This document shows, piece by piece, positions 1-7,813 of a stretch of DNA of 64,000 bases. The stretch covers positions 2,790,001 to 2,854,000 of the forward strand of contig CP064985.1 of the NCBI GenBank assembly GCA_016699675.1. The letters are read 5' to 3'. The position numbers and the translations under genes are program-made. The notes under the pieces were generated by a model. That model was not told the origin of the DNA. It searched no databases and worked only from the letters and a program-made list of their open reading frames with translations. This DNA comes from Austwickia sp. (GTDB taxonomy: Bacteria; Actinomycetota; Actinomycetes; Actinomycetales; Dermatophilaceae). Every line of letters begins with the position of its first letter. Positions within the stretch are counted from its first letter, which is position 1.

Positions 1-279
1 CAGATCGGCTCGCTCACCGAGACGCTGGACGCGGTGACGATGGCGCAGATCGCCGGCTACAAGTGCATGATGAGCCACCGGTCCGGCGAGACCGAGGACA
101 CCACGATCGCCGACCTGGCCGTCGCGACCAACTGCGGCCAGATCAAGACCGGTGCTCCGGCGCGGTCCGAGCGCGTGGCGAAGTACAACCAGCTGCTGCG
201 CATCGAAGAGGACCTCGACGACGCGGCGGTCTACGCCGGCGCGTCCGCGTTCCCGCGGTACCAGGCCTCGGAGGGCTGA
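1..279 (+). CDS. eno: Enolase, C-terminal 92 residues (5' truncated by window edge)
   Basis: This is the C-terminal end of enolase, the glycolytic enzyme that interconverts 2-phosphoglycerate and phosphoenolpyruvate. The reading frame is open from base 1 and shows the family's QIGSLTET segment followed by the SHRSGETED active-site segment and the ATNCGQIKTGAPARSER stretch, and ends PRYQASEG. The Ser-His-Arg of SHRSGETED binds the substrate phosphate in known enolases. It is followed after two bases by the FtsB-like gene, the usual actinobacterial order. The N-terminal part lies outside the window. Confidence 0.97.
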   Translation, partial: QIGSLTETLDAVTMAQIAGYKCMMSHRSGETEDTTIADLAVATNCGQIKTGAPARSERVAKYNQLLRIEEDLDDAAVYAGASAFPRYQASEG

Positions 280-281
280 GC

Positions 282-1043
282 ATGTCGGGAGGCAACCGTC
301 GCCCCGGGGGCACGTCGGGTCGGACCCGACGGGCCCCCGGGGCGCGTCCGCCGCGGACCGGCTCGCCGGGCCGGGTGGGCGAGGCGGTGCGCCCCACCGC
401 GGGACGAAGCGAGGCCCCGGGCCGCCGAGGTGAGGGCGGGTCGCGTCGCCTCTCCGAGCCCCTCGCCCGGTTGACCGGGCCGGCCAGGCGGTTGGCGATC
501 CTCGGCGCGGTGGTGGTGCTGCTGGCGTTGATGCTGGTGCCCACGGTGCGCTCCTGGTTCGAGCAGCGGCAGGAGCTCACTGAGCTGCGCGCCAAGGTCA
601 CCCAGCAGGAGCAGACCGTGCAGGCGCTGCAGGAGGAGAAGGCCCGCTGGGCCGACCCGGCGTACGTCGAGCAGCAGGCCCGGCAGCGCCTGAAGTTCGT
701 CAAGCCGGGCGAAGTCGCGTTCACCGTGATCGGCGCGGATCGGCTCGCGGACACCCGCGAGGGCCAGGTCCGCGGCCAGATGGTCGCGCCCGCGAACGAC
801 GATCAGATGAGTTGGTACACCCAGCTGTGGACGTCGGTGGAGCTCACCGATGGGATCGGGCGCGGCACGACGCGCCTCGACGGGAACTCGAACCCGACCC
901 CGACCGAGGCGCCGACCACGACGCCGACCCAGACCCCGTCCGCGCCGCAGTCCGTGCCGGGCGCCGGCGGGGACCAGCCGGCGCCGCGGCAGAGCGCGTC
1001 GCGCCCCGCGAGCACGGCGAGCGCCCCGGGCACCGGCCGGTGA
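282..1043 (+). CDS. ftsB: FtsB/DivIC-like septum formation protein
   Basis: A 253-residue single-pass membrane protein of the FtsB/DivIC family, which in the divisome bridges FtsL and FtsQ. Residues 1-70 are a basic, Gly/Pro-rich cytoplasmic tail, about 71-88 form the transmembrane helix, 92-122 a coiled coil (EQRQELTELRAKVTQQEQ), and 125-143 the conserved DPAYVEQQARQRLKFVKPGE segment. The C-terminal 60 residues are a Thr/Pro-rich low-complexity tail absent from short family members. The ATG two bases after the eno stop is the sensible start; upstream extensions of the frame run inside eno. It overlaps the next gene by GTGA. The eno-ftsB-DUF501-ppx order is typical for actinobacteria. Confidence 0.88.
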   Translation: MSGGNRRPGGTSGRTRRAPGARPPRTGSPGRVGEAVRPTAGRSEAPGRRGEGGSRRLSEPLARLTGPARRLAILGAVVVLLALMLVPTVRSWFEQRQELTELRAKVTQQEQTVQALQEEKARWADPAYVEQQARQRLKFVKPGEVAFTVIGADRLADTREGQVRGQMVAPANDDQMSWYTQLWTSVELTDGIGRGTTRLDGNSNPTPTEAPTTTPTQTPSAPQSVPGAGGDQPAPRQSASRPASTASAPGTGR

Positions 1044-1636
1044 GCCAGGCCCCCGACCCGCCGTACCCGCCCGCCACTCCCGCCGATCTCGCCGCGACCA
1101 CGGCACAGCTCGGTCGCGAGGTCCGGGGCGTCGCGGGCGTCGCGCACCGCTGCGCCTGCGGGCTGCCGGACGTGCTGGCCACGGCCCCGCGACTGCCCGA
1201 CGGCACCCCGTTTCCCACGACGTTCTACGCGACCTGCCCGCGGCTGACCGGCGCGATCTCGACGCTGGAGACCACCGGGGTGATGCGCGAGATGACCGAG
1301 CGGCTCGGCGCGGACGCCGAGCTGGCGGCCCGGTACGCCGCCGCCCACGAGGACTACCTGCGGCGGCGCCACGCGCTCGGCGAGGTGCCCGAGATCGCCG
1401 GGGTCTCCGCCGGGGGGATGCCGAGCCGGGTCAAGTGCCTGCACGTGCTGGTCGGGCACGCCCTGGCGGCGGGTCCCGGGGTCAATCCCCTGGGGGACGA
1501 GGCGCTGGCGCTGCTGCCCGATTGGGCTGCGGCCGGGCCGTGCGTGACCGTGCCGGCGGCGGCCGGGGGATCGTCGCCGGTGGGGGACGGCGGGGCTACG
1601 TCGGGTGGGGAGCCGGAGGGTACGTCGTGCGGGTAG
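1040..1636 (+). CDS. DUF501 family protein
   Basis: A 198-residue member of the actinobacterial DUF501 family, whose function is not established. It shows RCACGLP near residue 37, RLPDGTPFPTTFYATCP at 51-67 and GMPSRVKCLHVLVGHALA at 126-143, the segments I recognise from this family; Cys38, Cys40, Cys66 and Cys133 are candidates for metal binding (inference). The GTG start overlaps the ftsB stop as GTGA, so translation is probably coupled. The last 40 residues are Gly/Pro-rich and overlap the next gene by ten bases. Confidence 0.85.
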   Translation: MSQAPDPPYPPATPADLAATTAQLGREVRGVAGVAHRCACGLPDVLATAPRLPDGTPFPTTFYATCPRLTGAISTLETTGVMREMTERLGADAELAARYAAAHEDYLRRRHALGEVPEIAGVSAGGMPSRVKCLHVLVGHALAAGPGVNPLGDEALALLPDWAAAGPCVTVPAAAGGSSPVGDGGATSGGEPEGTSCG

Positions 1637-2694
1637 CGGCCATCGACTGCGGCACCAACTCGCTGCGCCTGCTCATCAGCGAGGCCGACGCGTCGGGGGC
1701 CGGGGGAGGCGGGGGCGCCGGGGACGTCGGTGCGGGCGACTCCGCGCCCGGCTCGACGTCGAGTGCCGTGGCGACACCGACCGACGTGGTGCGCCGCACC
1801 GAGATCGTGCGGCTCGGCCAGGGCGTGGACGCCACGGGGCTGATCGCGCCAGAGGCGATGGAGCGCGCGCTGCTGGTGATCGACTCCTACGCGCAGGAGT
1901 GCGACCGGCACGCGGTCGAGGCGGTGCGGTTCGTGGCCACCTCAGCGTCTCGGGACGCGAGGAACGCGGACCAGTTCGCCGCCGGGGTGCGGGCCGCGTT
2001 CGCGCCGTACGCCTGGGGCCGCGACGTCCGCCCCGAGGTCATCTCGGGGCAGGAGGAGGCGGCGCTGTCGTTCGCGGGGGCGACGGCGGCGGTCCGAGCC
2101 GCCGGCCACGCGGCGCCGTACCTCGTCGTCGACCTCGGCGGCGGCTCAACGGAATTCGTCCGTGGCGGCGACGCGCCGCAGGCGGCGATCTCGGTCGACG
2201 TGGGGTCGGTGCGGCTCACCGAGCGGCTGCTGGGTTCCGACCCGCCCTCGACCGCCGACGTCGCGGCCGTGGCGGGAGCGACGGATGCGGCGCTGGACGA
2301 GGTGGCCCGGACCGTGGACCTGGCGGAGATCGCGACCCTCGTCGGAGTGGCAGGCACGGTGACCACCCTGACGGCGCTGGCCCTGGACCTGCCGAGCTAC
2401 GCGGACTGGGACGTCCACCTGGCGACCTTCCCTCCCGAGGCCGTGCTCGCCTCATGCGCCGAGCTCGTCGCCATGACCCGCGCCCAACGCGCGGCGCTGC
2501 CGGTGATGGTGCCCGGCCGGGCGGACGTCATCGCCGCCGGGGCGATCGTGTGGTCGCGCGTCGTCGCGCGGGTGGCGGAGTCCTCGCCGGGGTTGGCCGT
2601 GGTCACGTGCGTGCACGACATCCTCGACGGCATCGTCGCGGACCTGCTCCGCGCGTCCTCCGGCGGCGCAACGGCACGCGGCGACCGTTCGTGA
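1627..2694 (+). CDS. ppx: Ppx/GppA family exopolyphosphatase / pppGpp phosphohydrolase
   Basis: A 355-residue Ppx/GppA phosphatase of the ASKHA fold, hydrolysing polyphosphate or pppGpp in the cytoplasm. Visible motifs are the phosphate-1 loop AAIDCGTNSLRLLI near the N-terminus, ATSASRDARN at 104-113, GQEEA with the catalytic Glu near 143, and the phosphate-2 loop VVDLGGGSTEF at 167-177. Length fits the short actinobacterial form without the C-terminal HD domain. Odd points: a Gly/Ala/Ser-rich insertion at about 22-53, and the last codons (GDRS stop) lie inside palindromic repeat copy A, so the repeat supplies the stop codon. Start is GTG 1627, inside the end of the DUF501 gene. Confidence 0.88.
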   Translation: MRVAAIDCGTNSLRLLISEADASGAGGGGGAGDVGAGDSAPGSTSSAVATPTDVVRRTEIVRLGQGVDATGLIAPEAMERALLVIDSYAQECDRHAVEAVRFVATSASRDARNADQFAAGVRAAFAPYAWGRDVRPEVISGQEEAALSFAGATAAVRAAGHAAPYLVVDLGGGSTEFVRGGDAPQAAISVDVGSVRLTERLLGSDPPSTADVAAVAGATDAALDEVARTVDLAEIATLVGVAGTVTTLTALALDLPSYADWDVHLATFPPEAVLASCAELVAMTRAQRAALPVMVPGRADVIAAGAIVWSRVVARVAESSPGLAVVTCVHDILDGIVADLLRASSGGATARGDRS

Positions 2695-2743
2695 CCAGCC
2701 CCGATGGTGCCATGGCACCCAAGGCGCAGGTCACGAACGGTCG
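2682..2743. repeat. Palindromic element, copy A
   Basis: A 62-base near-palindrome. Outer arms CGACCGTTCGTGACC (2682-2696) and GGTCACGAACGGTCG (2729-2743) are exact reverse complements. The centre GGTGCCATGGCACC (2706-2719) is itself a perfect palindrome on the same axis. Three further copies are at 31852, 32107 and 37744. Here the left arm provides the TGA that ends ppx, and the central ATG is a possible start for the glycosylase gene. The 37-base tail seen in copies B and C is not recognisable here. Confidence 0.93.
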
Positions 2744-3566
2744 GGAGTGGCCGCACCCGGTGACGGGGGTGAACTTCGGTTCGCCGGTGCCGCCGGGCAG
2801 CGGGTGGCCGGGGGACCCGGCGTCGGCGGCGACCCCGGTGTGTCGCACGGCGGGCGAGGTGGCGGCGCGGGCAGCGACGGCGGCCGGCCTCGCCGAGCTG
2901 GACGCGCTGGTCTCGGTGTGCGCGGCCTGCCCGCGGCTGGTGGCCTGGCGAGAGGAGGTCGCGGTCACGAAGCGGGCGGCCTTCGCGGACCAGCCCTATT
3001 GGGGCCGGCCCGTCCCCTCGTACGGCGACCCGGCCCCGCGCCTGCTCGTGGTCGGGCTCGCCCCCGCGGCCCACGGCGGGAACCGGACGGGGCGCATGTT
3101 CACCGGCGATCGCAGCGGCGACTGGCTCTACGCGGCGCTGCACCGGGCCGGGCTCGCCGTCCGGCCCACCAGCGTCGCAGCCGGCGACGGGTTGCGCCTG
3201 GTCGGGGCGCAAATCACCGCCCCCGTGCACTGCGCCCCGCCCGCCAACAAGCCGACCACGGCCGAGAAGGCCACCTGCGCGCCGTGGCTGGATCGCGAGT
3301 TGGCCCTGGTCGGGCCGACGCTGGAGGGGATGCTCGCGCTGGGCAAGATCGGGTGGGATGCGACGCTGCACGCCGTACTCCGAGCGGGGTGGGCGACCCC
3401 GCGCCCCGCCGTACCGTTCACGCACGGCTCCCTCTCGCCGCTGACCACCCCGGACGGGCGCTCGGTGCGCCTCGTCGGCAGCTACCACGTGAGCCAGCAG
3501 AACACGTTCACGGGCAAGCTCACCCAGCCCATGCTCGACGCGGCGATCGCGGCGGCGCTGGCCTGA
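2712..3566 (+). CDS. udgB: Uracil-DNA glycosylase, family 5 (UdgB-like)
   Basis: A 284-residue iron-sulfur uracil-DNA glycosylase acting in base-excision repair. The motif GLAPAAHGGNRTGR (116-129) with FTGD after it, and SYHVSQQNTFTG near the C-terminus, match family 5 (UdgB) rather than family 4. Cys70 and Cys73 (VCAACPRL) with Cys174 and Cys189 are the expected 4Fe-4S ligands. The start is uncertain: ATG 2712 lies at the centre of repeat copy A and gives MAPKAQVTNG, while GTG 2760 or 2769 would begin at the family-like segment TGVNFGSPVPPG. It follows ppx by 17 bases in the same direction. Confidence 0.86.
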   Translation: MAPKAQVTNGREWPHPVTGVNFGSPVPPGSGWPGDPASAATPVCRTAGEVAARAATAAGLAELDALVSVCAACPRLVAWREEVAVTKRAAFADQPYWGRPVPSYGDPAPRLLVVGLAPAAHGGNRTGRMFTGDRSGDWLYAALHRAGLAVRPTSVAAGDGLRLVGAQITAPVHCAPPANKPTTAEKATCAPWLDRELALVGPTLEGMLALGKIGWDATLHAVLRAGWATPRPAVPFTHGSLSPLTTPDGRSVRLVGSYHVSQQNTFTGKLTQPMLDAAIAAALA

Positions 3567-3619
3567 CCCGCCGGAAGCACGGAGCGGTCTTGCCGCGCGG
3601 CGCGCAGGCCCTCCTCGGA

Positions 3620-3625
3620 TAGCCT
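3620..3625 (+). promoter_or_regulatory. -10 box (TAGCCT) of the tRNA-Leu gene
   Basis: TAGCCT lies six bases before the first base of the mature tRNA, the distance expected from a -10 box to the transcription start. No good -35 is visible at 17 bases. The same hexamer recurs before several leaderless-looking genes in the window. Confidence 0.5.
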
Positions 3626-3631
3626 GACCCT

Positions 3632-3708
3632 GCCCCCGTGGCCCAACCGGCAGAGGCAGGCCACTTAAAATGGCTCAAGTGCGGGTTCGAATCCCGTCGG
3701 GGGCACCA
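3632..3708 (+). tRNA. tRNA-Leu (anticodon TAA) with short variable loop
   Basis: A complete 77-base cloverleaf including encoded CCA. Acceptor GCCCCCG pairs with CGGGGGC; the D arm starts at 3641; the anticodon stem GGCCA/TGGCT encloses loop CTTAAAA with anticodon TAA at 3666-3668; the T arm is GCGGG-TTCGAAT-CCCGT. The variable region is only CAAGT (five bases), whereas classical bacterial tRNA-Leu has a long type II variable arm. I recall that mycobacteria also have a tRNA-Leu next to their ppx-type gene, which supports the assignment. It reads TTA codons, which are nearly absent from this window. Confidence 0.9.
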
Positions 3709-3840
3709 AGCCTGTGAGCTGCCGATATGCGCCCAGGTCTCACCTGATGGACAGATGGGGAACGCCGCTTCGACGTGCGGCGTTGCAGGCAGCGACCGCG
3801 CAAACCGCGCGCGCCACCCACTTCGGAGGAACCACCCCCC

Positions 3841-4797
3841 ATGAGCAACCCCGTCTTCAACCGGATCGACAAAGAGGCGAAGGAAGGCCAGTACGCCGGC
3901 TTCGGCCCCGGTCAGGCGTCGTTCCCGCAGGGGTACGGCCAGGGCCAGCAGGGCTACGGTCGACACGGCCAGCCCCAGGACCACATGCCGCAAGGCCAGG
4001 GCTACGGCCAGCAGCCGCAGGGCTACGGCCAGCAGATGCCCTACCAGCCGCCGCAGTACGGCCAGATGAGCAACGACCAGCTCAACCAGATGTACCAGCA
4101 GCCGTCGGCCGGCCCGGTCCAGATGGGCCGCGTCACGCTCGACGACGTGCTGATGAAGACGATGATGCTGTTCGGCATTCTGCTCGCCACCACGGCTTTC
4201 AGTTGGGTGACCATGGGCAGCAACCGGGCTCTCGGCTCCACGCTGTGGATGGTCGGCATGTTCGGTGGCCTGGGCGTGGGCCTGGCCATCGCGTTCATGA
4301 AGAAGATCAGCCCGCCCCTGATCATCGCCTACGCCGCCTTGGAGGGCCTGTTCGTCGGCGCGATCAGTCGAGTCTTCGAAGGTCAATACCGCGGCATCGT
4401 CGCGACTGCCGTCGTCGCCACGCTGTGCGTGTTTGTCGCCATGTTCGTGGGTTGGAAGGCCGGCTACATCAAGGTCACCGCGCGTGCGCGCCGGATCGTC
4501 GGAATGGCCATGGTCGGCTACCTGATCTTCGGCCTGATCAGCCTTGCTGTGGCGATGCTCGGTGGAGGCAATGGGTGGGGGCTGTTCCCGTTCGGCACCC
4601 CGCTGGGCATCGGCATCTCGCTGTTCGTCGTCGGCTTGGCCGCCTACACCCTCGCCATGGACTTCGACTCGATCGACCAGGCCATCCGTACCGGCGCCCC
4701 CGAGAAGTACTCCTGGCTGCTCGCCCACGGCCTCATCGTTTCGGTCGTGTGGCTGTACCTGGAGGTCCTGCGCCTCATCGCTCAGTTCCGCGAGTGA
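3841..4797 (+). CDS. YccA/Bax inhibitor-1 family membrane protein
   Basis: A 318-residue integral membrane protein of the YccA/BI-1 (TMBIM) family; bacterial members are linked to FtsH protease modulation or calcium leak, but the role here is not shown. The start MSNPVFNRIDKEA is typical of actinobacterial members, and a good ribosome site (GGAGG near 3825) precedes ATG 3841. Residues about 20-85 are Gln/Gly/Tyr-rich repeats (QGYGQ), then seven hydrophobic segments follow between about 100 and the C-terminus, including FSWVTMGSN, AYAALEGLFVGAISR and YTLAMDFDSID, the last with the acidic residues typical of the family. It stands alone after the tRNA. Confidence 0.87.
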   Translation: MSNPVFNRIDKEAKEGQYAGFGPGQASFPQGYGQGQQGYGRHGQPQDHMPQGQGYGQQPQGYGQQMPYQPPQYGQMSNDQLNQMYQQPSAGPVQMGRVTLDDVLMKTMMLFGILLATTAFSWVTMGSNRALGSTLWMVGMFGGLGVGLAIAFMKKISPPLIIAYAALEGLFVGAISRVFEGQYRGIVATAVVATLCVFVAMFVGWKAGYIKVTARARRIVGMAMVGYLIFGLISLAVAMLGGGNGWGLFPFGTPLGIGISLFVVGLAAYTLAMDFDSIDQAIRTGAPEKYSWLLAHGLIVSVVWLYLEVLRLIAQFRE

Positions 4798-4808
4798 GCC
4801 TGCGGGAG

Positions 4809-4814
4809 TAATCT
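4809..4814 (+). promoter_or_regulatory. -10 box (TAATCT), seven bases before GTG 4822
   Basis: TAATCT is followed by seven bases and then the GTG start of the next gene, with no Shine-Dalgarno sequence between. This suggests a leaderless transcript starting at or next to the start codon. Confidence 0.45.
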
Positions 4815-4821
4815 CCCGGTC

Positions 4822-5223
4822 GTGATCGTCGACCCGCCGCCGCATCCCGTCCCGGAAGCGGCCCGCGTCGAACTGGAGCGCCTGGGCGCGCGGTGGCGAA
4901 GGCTGCCGTTGCCCCAGGCGCTTCGGCTTGCCCCGGCGCTGCGCGCGCTCGCGCAGCGGTTCGCCGACGAGTGCGCGAACGGTACGGCGGCCGCAGCGAA
5001 GATTCCCGATCTCGGCCCGGCCGCGGCGTACGACCAGCTGGTCACCCTGACGTACGACGTCGCCCGGCACCGCGCCGCCCACCCGGGGTCGATCCCCGCC
5101 GCTCCGGTGGCCCCGGCCCCGGCAGCGCCGTCCCGCCCCCTCGATGACCTGGGCGCGGCGCTCGCGACCGAGCTCGCCGCGCTGCGCCGCCGGCTCGATG
5201 AGCCGGCCCCCCGCGACGCCTGA
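4822..5223 (+). CDS. Small actinobacterial protein of unknown function
   Basis: A 133-residue cytoplasmic protein I cannot assign. The N-terminal two thirds look helical (ARVELERLGARWRRLPL, APALRALAQRFADECA, AAAYDQLVTLTYDVARH), followed by a Pro/Ala linker at about 92-107 and a final helix ATELAALRRRLDEPA. There is no signal peptide, membrane segment or known motif. The GTG start sits seven bases after a TAATCT box and has no ribosome site. Codon usage (G/C third positions) is as in its neighbours, which supports a real gene. It could be an actinobacteria-specific regulator or adaptor, but nothing shows it. Confidence 0.62.
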   Translation: MIVDPPPHPVPEAARVELERLGARWRRLPLPQALRLAPALRALAQRFADECANGTAAAAKIPDLGPAAAYDQLVTLTYDVARHRAAHPGSIPAAPVAPAPAAPSRPLDDLGAALATELAALRRRLDEPAPRDA

Positions 5224-5321
5224 ACTACGATCCGGTAACCCCCGTAACCTGCGCCGTTGCCCACGCGTCTGGCTCTGTAGAGGCCCGCCGTCGTCGTCGG
5301 GCCCAGGGGGAAGGGGGAGTC

Positions 5322-6437
5322 ATGAGCATCCAGCGGAGGCTGTCCCGACGGGGGATGGCCGTCATCCTCGGGACCGGAGTGCTGGCCGGCGCGATCGCGT
5401 GTTCGTCGGCGCCGCCGGGGACCGGGACGACCAGCGGATCGTCCACGCCCGCGACCAGTGCCGCGACCAGCGGGGGCCCGACCGAGCCCACCGCGGACGC
5501 CTCGTCCTCGGCCGCGCCACCAAGCGCCGGCGCCACCGAGCAGGCACCTGCCGACCGGCCTGCGCCCGCCGTACCGCCGATCGACGCGGCCGCGGCGCAG
5601 CGGTTCGCGGGTCAGCAGTGCCGCAGCCAGCTGGCGGTGCTCACGCCGCCGACCGCGAGCCTGATCGAGACGACGAACCTGACGGCCCGCAGCCTCGGTC
5701 GCATCGAGGGGGTCACCGGGTCGCCGCGGCTCGCCGACCTCGCCGGCCTGACCGGCCAGAATTTCGTGGCGGGCCGCGGCCTGCTCAGCGTCGAGGCCGA
5801 CGGCACGCTGCGGGGCCGCTGGGCCGTCTTGCAGATCGCCAAGGGCACGCTGACCGAGACCGGGTCGGTGCGGGAGGACGTCGTGCTGGGCACCGGGTTC
5901 GGGGACGCCCGCGCCATCGGGGGCCTGCTGCGCGGGCAGGGCGAGCCGTACCCCGCGGTCGCCGTCCTGCGCACCGACGGCCGGTTGGAGCTCTACCGCG
6001 CCGCGGCGGACCTGCGCGGGCCGCTCGCGCTGGCCAAGCCCCGCACCATCGCCACGGGGCTGACCTCCGCCACCGCCGTCACCGCCTTGGGCTCCAGCCA
6101 GCCCGGGCCGCCGCCGCGCACGGTGCTCGTGCTGGTCGCCGACGCCCGGGGGCTGACGCAGTACGTCGTGGACGTGGACCACCCGGCCTCGGCGCCGGCA
6201 TCGCGGCTGGTGACGAGCGCCATCCCGGCCGGTGTCGTCGGCATCGGCAGCGGCTTCTGCACCACCGGCGCCGGCAATGACCTGCGCCCCACGGGGCAGG
6301 GGATCTACATCCTGCACGACGCCGACCGGCGCGGCCACGTCTACTTCGGCGACTGGGACCAGCTCTTGGGTCGCGGCTCGCTCAGTTACGTCGGCTCGCT
6401 GACGCTGCCTGTCAGCGGCGGCACGGTGGCGCCCTGA
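5322..6437 (+). CDS. Predicted lipoprotein of unknown function
   Basis: A 371-residue exported protein. Residues 1-26 form a signal sequence with Arg-rich start and hydrophobic core; LAGAIAC places a lipidated Cys at 27, though the -3 Ala makes a slightly weak lipobox. Residues 28-85 are a Ser/Thr/Pro/Ala linker, as in many actinobacterial surface lipoproteins. The folded part (about 90-371) has repeating beta-strand-like segments (TLRGRWAVLQIA, PAVAVLRTDGRLELYRA, TVLVLVADARGLTQYVV, GHVYFGDWD) that could form a propeller-like domain; two cysteines (QQCRSQL and GFCTTG) may form a disulfide. I do not recognise a family. ATG 5322 follows an AAGGGGGAG ribosome site. Confidence 0.72.
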   Translation: MSIQRRLSRRGMAVILGTGVLAGAIACSSAPPGTGTTSGSSTPATSAATSGGPTEPTADASSSAAPPSAGATEQAPADRPAPAVPPIDAAAAQRFAGQQCRSQLAVLTPPTASLIETTNLTARSLGRIEGVTGSPRLADLAGLTGQNFVAGRGLLSVEADGTLRGRWAVLQIAKGTLTETGSVREDVVLGTGFGDARAIGGLLRGQGEPYPAVAVLRTDGRLELYRAAADLRGPLALAKPRTIATGLTSATAVTALGSSQPGPPPRTVLVLVADARGLTQYVVDVDHPASAPASRLVTSAIPAGVVGIGSGFCTTGAGNDLRPTGQGIYILHDADRRGHVYFGDWDQLLGRGSLSYVGSLTLPVSGGTVAP

Positions 6438-6563
6438 CGGACCGTTCCCCCAGAGTTCACGCGGACGGGTCGTATCGACCGGGCACCCTTGGTATCGTCC
6501 TCGAACACGAGCGTTTGCCAATCCGATATCGATGCTCATGATTCGAGGGAAAGGGCGAAGACG

Positions 6564-6758
6564 ATGAACGTCGATCTCAAGAACGGCCTGGTGGCCGGCG
6601 TGATCGCCGCGTGTATTGCGTTTGGCGTGTGGTACGTCGGGCTGAAGGCGACGGCCTCGGCCGCGCTGGGCATCGCGGCGCTGTTCTTCCTGGGCACCGC
6701 CGTCGTAACCTACGGGGTCGCCCGCGCGATCCGGGGCAACCGAGCCACCGTGCGCTAG
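6564..6758 (+). CDS. Small two-helix membrane protein, unknown function
   Basis: A 64-residue protein with two hydrophobic segments (about 9-26 and 33-53) and a basic C-terminus (RAIRGNRATVR). The ATG 6564 is preceded by a purine-rich GAGGGAAAGGG ribosome site; upstream in-frame codons reach only into the intergenic region and are less likely. No family is recognised. It is followed directly by a hairpin that may end its transcript. Confidence 0.6.
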   Translation: MNVDLKNGLVAGVIAACIAFGVWYVGLKATASAALGIAALFFLGTAVVTYGVARAIRGNRATVR

Positions 6759-6764
6759 GCCGCG

Positions 6765-6791
6765 GGCGGCACCGGAGCAGTCGGTGCCGCC
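6765..6791 (+). terminator. Hairpin after the small membrane gene
   Basis: A perfect ten-base stem GGCGGCACCG / CGGTGCCGCC with a seven-base loop starts seven bases after the stop codon at 6758. No T run follows, so it would be a high-GC, U-poor terminator of the kind common in actinobacteria; function is inferred from position only. Confidence 0.45.
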
Positions 6792-6795
6792 ACAG

Positions 6796-6854
6796 CCGGC
6801 ACCCCAGCAGCCGGCACCCCAGCAGCCGGCACCCCAGCAGCCGGCACCGCAGCG
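6796..6854. repeat. 15-bp tandem repeat (about four units)
   Basis: The unit CCGGCACCCCAGCAG occurs exactly three times (6796-6810, 6811-6825, 6826-6840) followed by a partial, slightly changed fourth. It lies between two convergent genes, so it is not coding in the annotated genes. Confidence 0.9.
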
Positions 6855-6868
6855 GGCGCCGGACCTGG

Positions 6869-7813
6869 TCACCCCTCCGCTTCGGCGAAGTACCGCCGCA
6901 GCGCCGGGATCCACGTCGCCATCCCGTCGGTGAGCGCGGCCATCGCCTCGGGACGGCCCCAGTCGGCGGGCACGAGTTCGTCCGGCAGGTGCGGATCGTG
7001 GACGAGAAACTGCAGGAACGGCGCGTAGCCCCGTACGTACCGGCGAAGGTCCTCAGGCTCGAGGGCTTCGCTCGGCAGCGTCACCGCGCGCATCGCGGCG
7101 GCGTACCGGCGGTAGCTCGCCGAGCGCTCCGCGAGCTCCCACATGGCAGCGGCGCGGGCACGCATCTCGACCGGGTCCAGGGCGACGCGCCCCGGCACCA
7201 CGGACGAGCTCGGCGGCGGGGCAGGAACGCCGGCCAGCACCTCCTGGGCGTGATCCGCGACGTGGGCCCAGACCCCCGGGTGCAGCTGGCCATACCCCCA
7301 CGCGTAACACTCCCGCCGCAGCACATCGCGCCACCACCGGTGCTCCTCGGGGACCTCGACCAGGAGGCAGTGGAAGTGCCCGTCCCAGGGGAGTCCGCGC
7401 GGCTCGTCCGCGGTCGACGTGCGGCGGAACCGGGCGAGGTAGGCGCCGGACAGACGGTACGTCGTCGCCCGTCCGCGGTGCTCGGCCGTCAGCGCCCCGG
7501 CGCGCCGATGCCGCGCGACCGCGCTCCGGGCCGCGCCCGGCGTCAGCCCGAGGTCGCCGAGCAGGCGCAGCAGCAGCCGCGCGGACATCGCCTCGGAGCC
7601 CGCGGTGCCGTACAGGAAGGCGACCACGCCCATCCCCGACCAGGTCAGCTCGGGGGAGTCGTGACCCCGCTCGCGCCCCGATTCGTGGGCCGGCTCCTGG
7701 CCCTGGTTCCGGCCCGGCTCGTGGCGTGGCATGGCGTCAGCGTAAGCAGGCTCGCGACCCGGCGCACGGGTCACGCGTGCCCGTCCAGTCCGCGCCGTGG
7801 TCTCAGTCGTCAT
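6869..7813 (-). CDS. PaaX-like transcriptional regulator
   Basis: A protein of up to 314 residues resembling PaaX, the repressor family first known from phenylacetate degradation. After a basic, low-complexity stretch (1-55) comes a winged helix-like region (SARLLLRLLGDLGLTPGAARSAVARHRRAGAL) and a PaaX-type central and C-terminal part (LPWDGHFHCLLVEVPEEHRWWRDVLRRE, YAPFLQFLVHDPHLPDELVPADWGRPEA). PaaX relatives bind aryl-CoA effectors; the effector and targets are unknown here. The first ATG (7813) overlaps the end of the SGNH hydrolase gene by 11 bases, implying coupling; internal Met28 is an alternative start. Confidence 0.8.
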   Translation of the reverse strand: MTTETTARTGRARVTRAPGREPAYADAMPRHEPGRNQGQEPAHESGRERGHDSPELTWSGMGVVAFLYGTAGSEAMSARLLLRLLGDLGLTPGAARSAVARHRRAGALTAEHRGRATTYRLSGAYLARFRRTSTADEPRGLPWDGHFHCLLVEVPEEHRWWRDVLRRECYAWGYGQLHPGVWAHVADHAQEVLAGVPAPPPSSSVVPGRVALDPVEMRARAAAMWELAERSASYRRYAAAMRAVTLPSEALEPEDLRRYVRGYAPFLQFLVHDPHLPDELVPADWGRPEAMAALTDGMATWIPALRRYFAEAEG

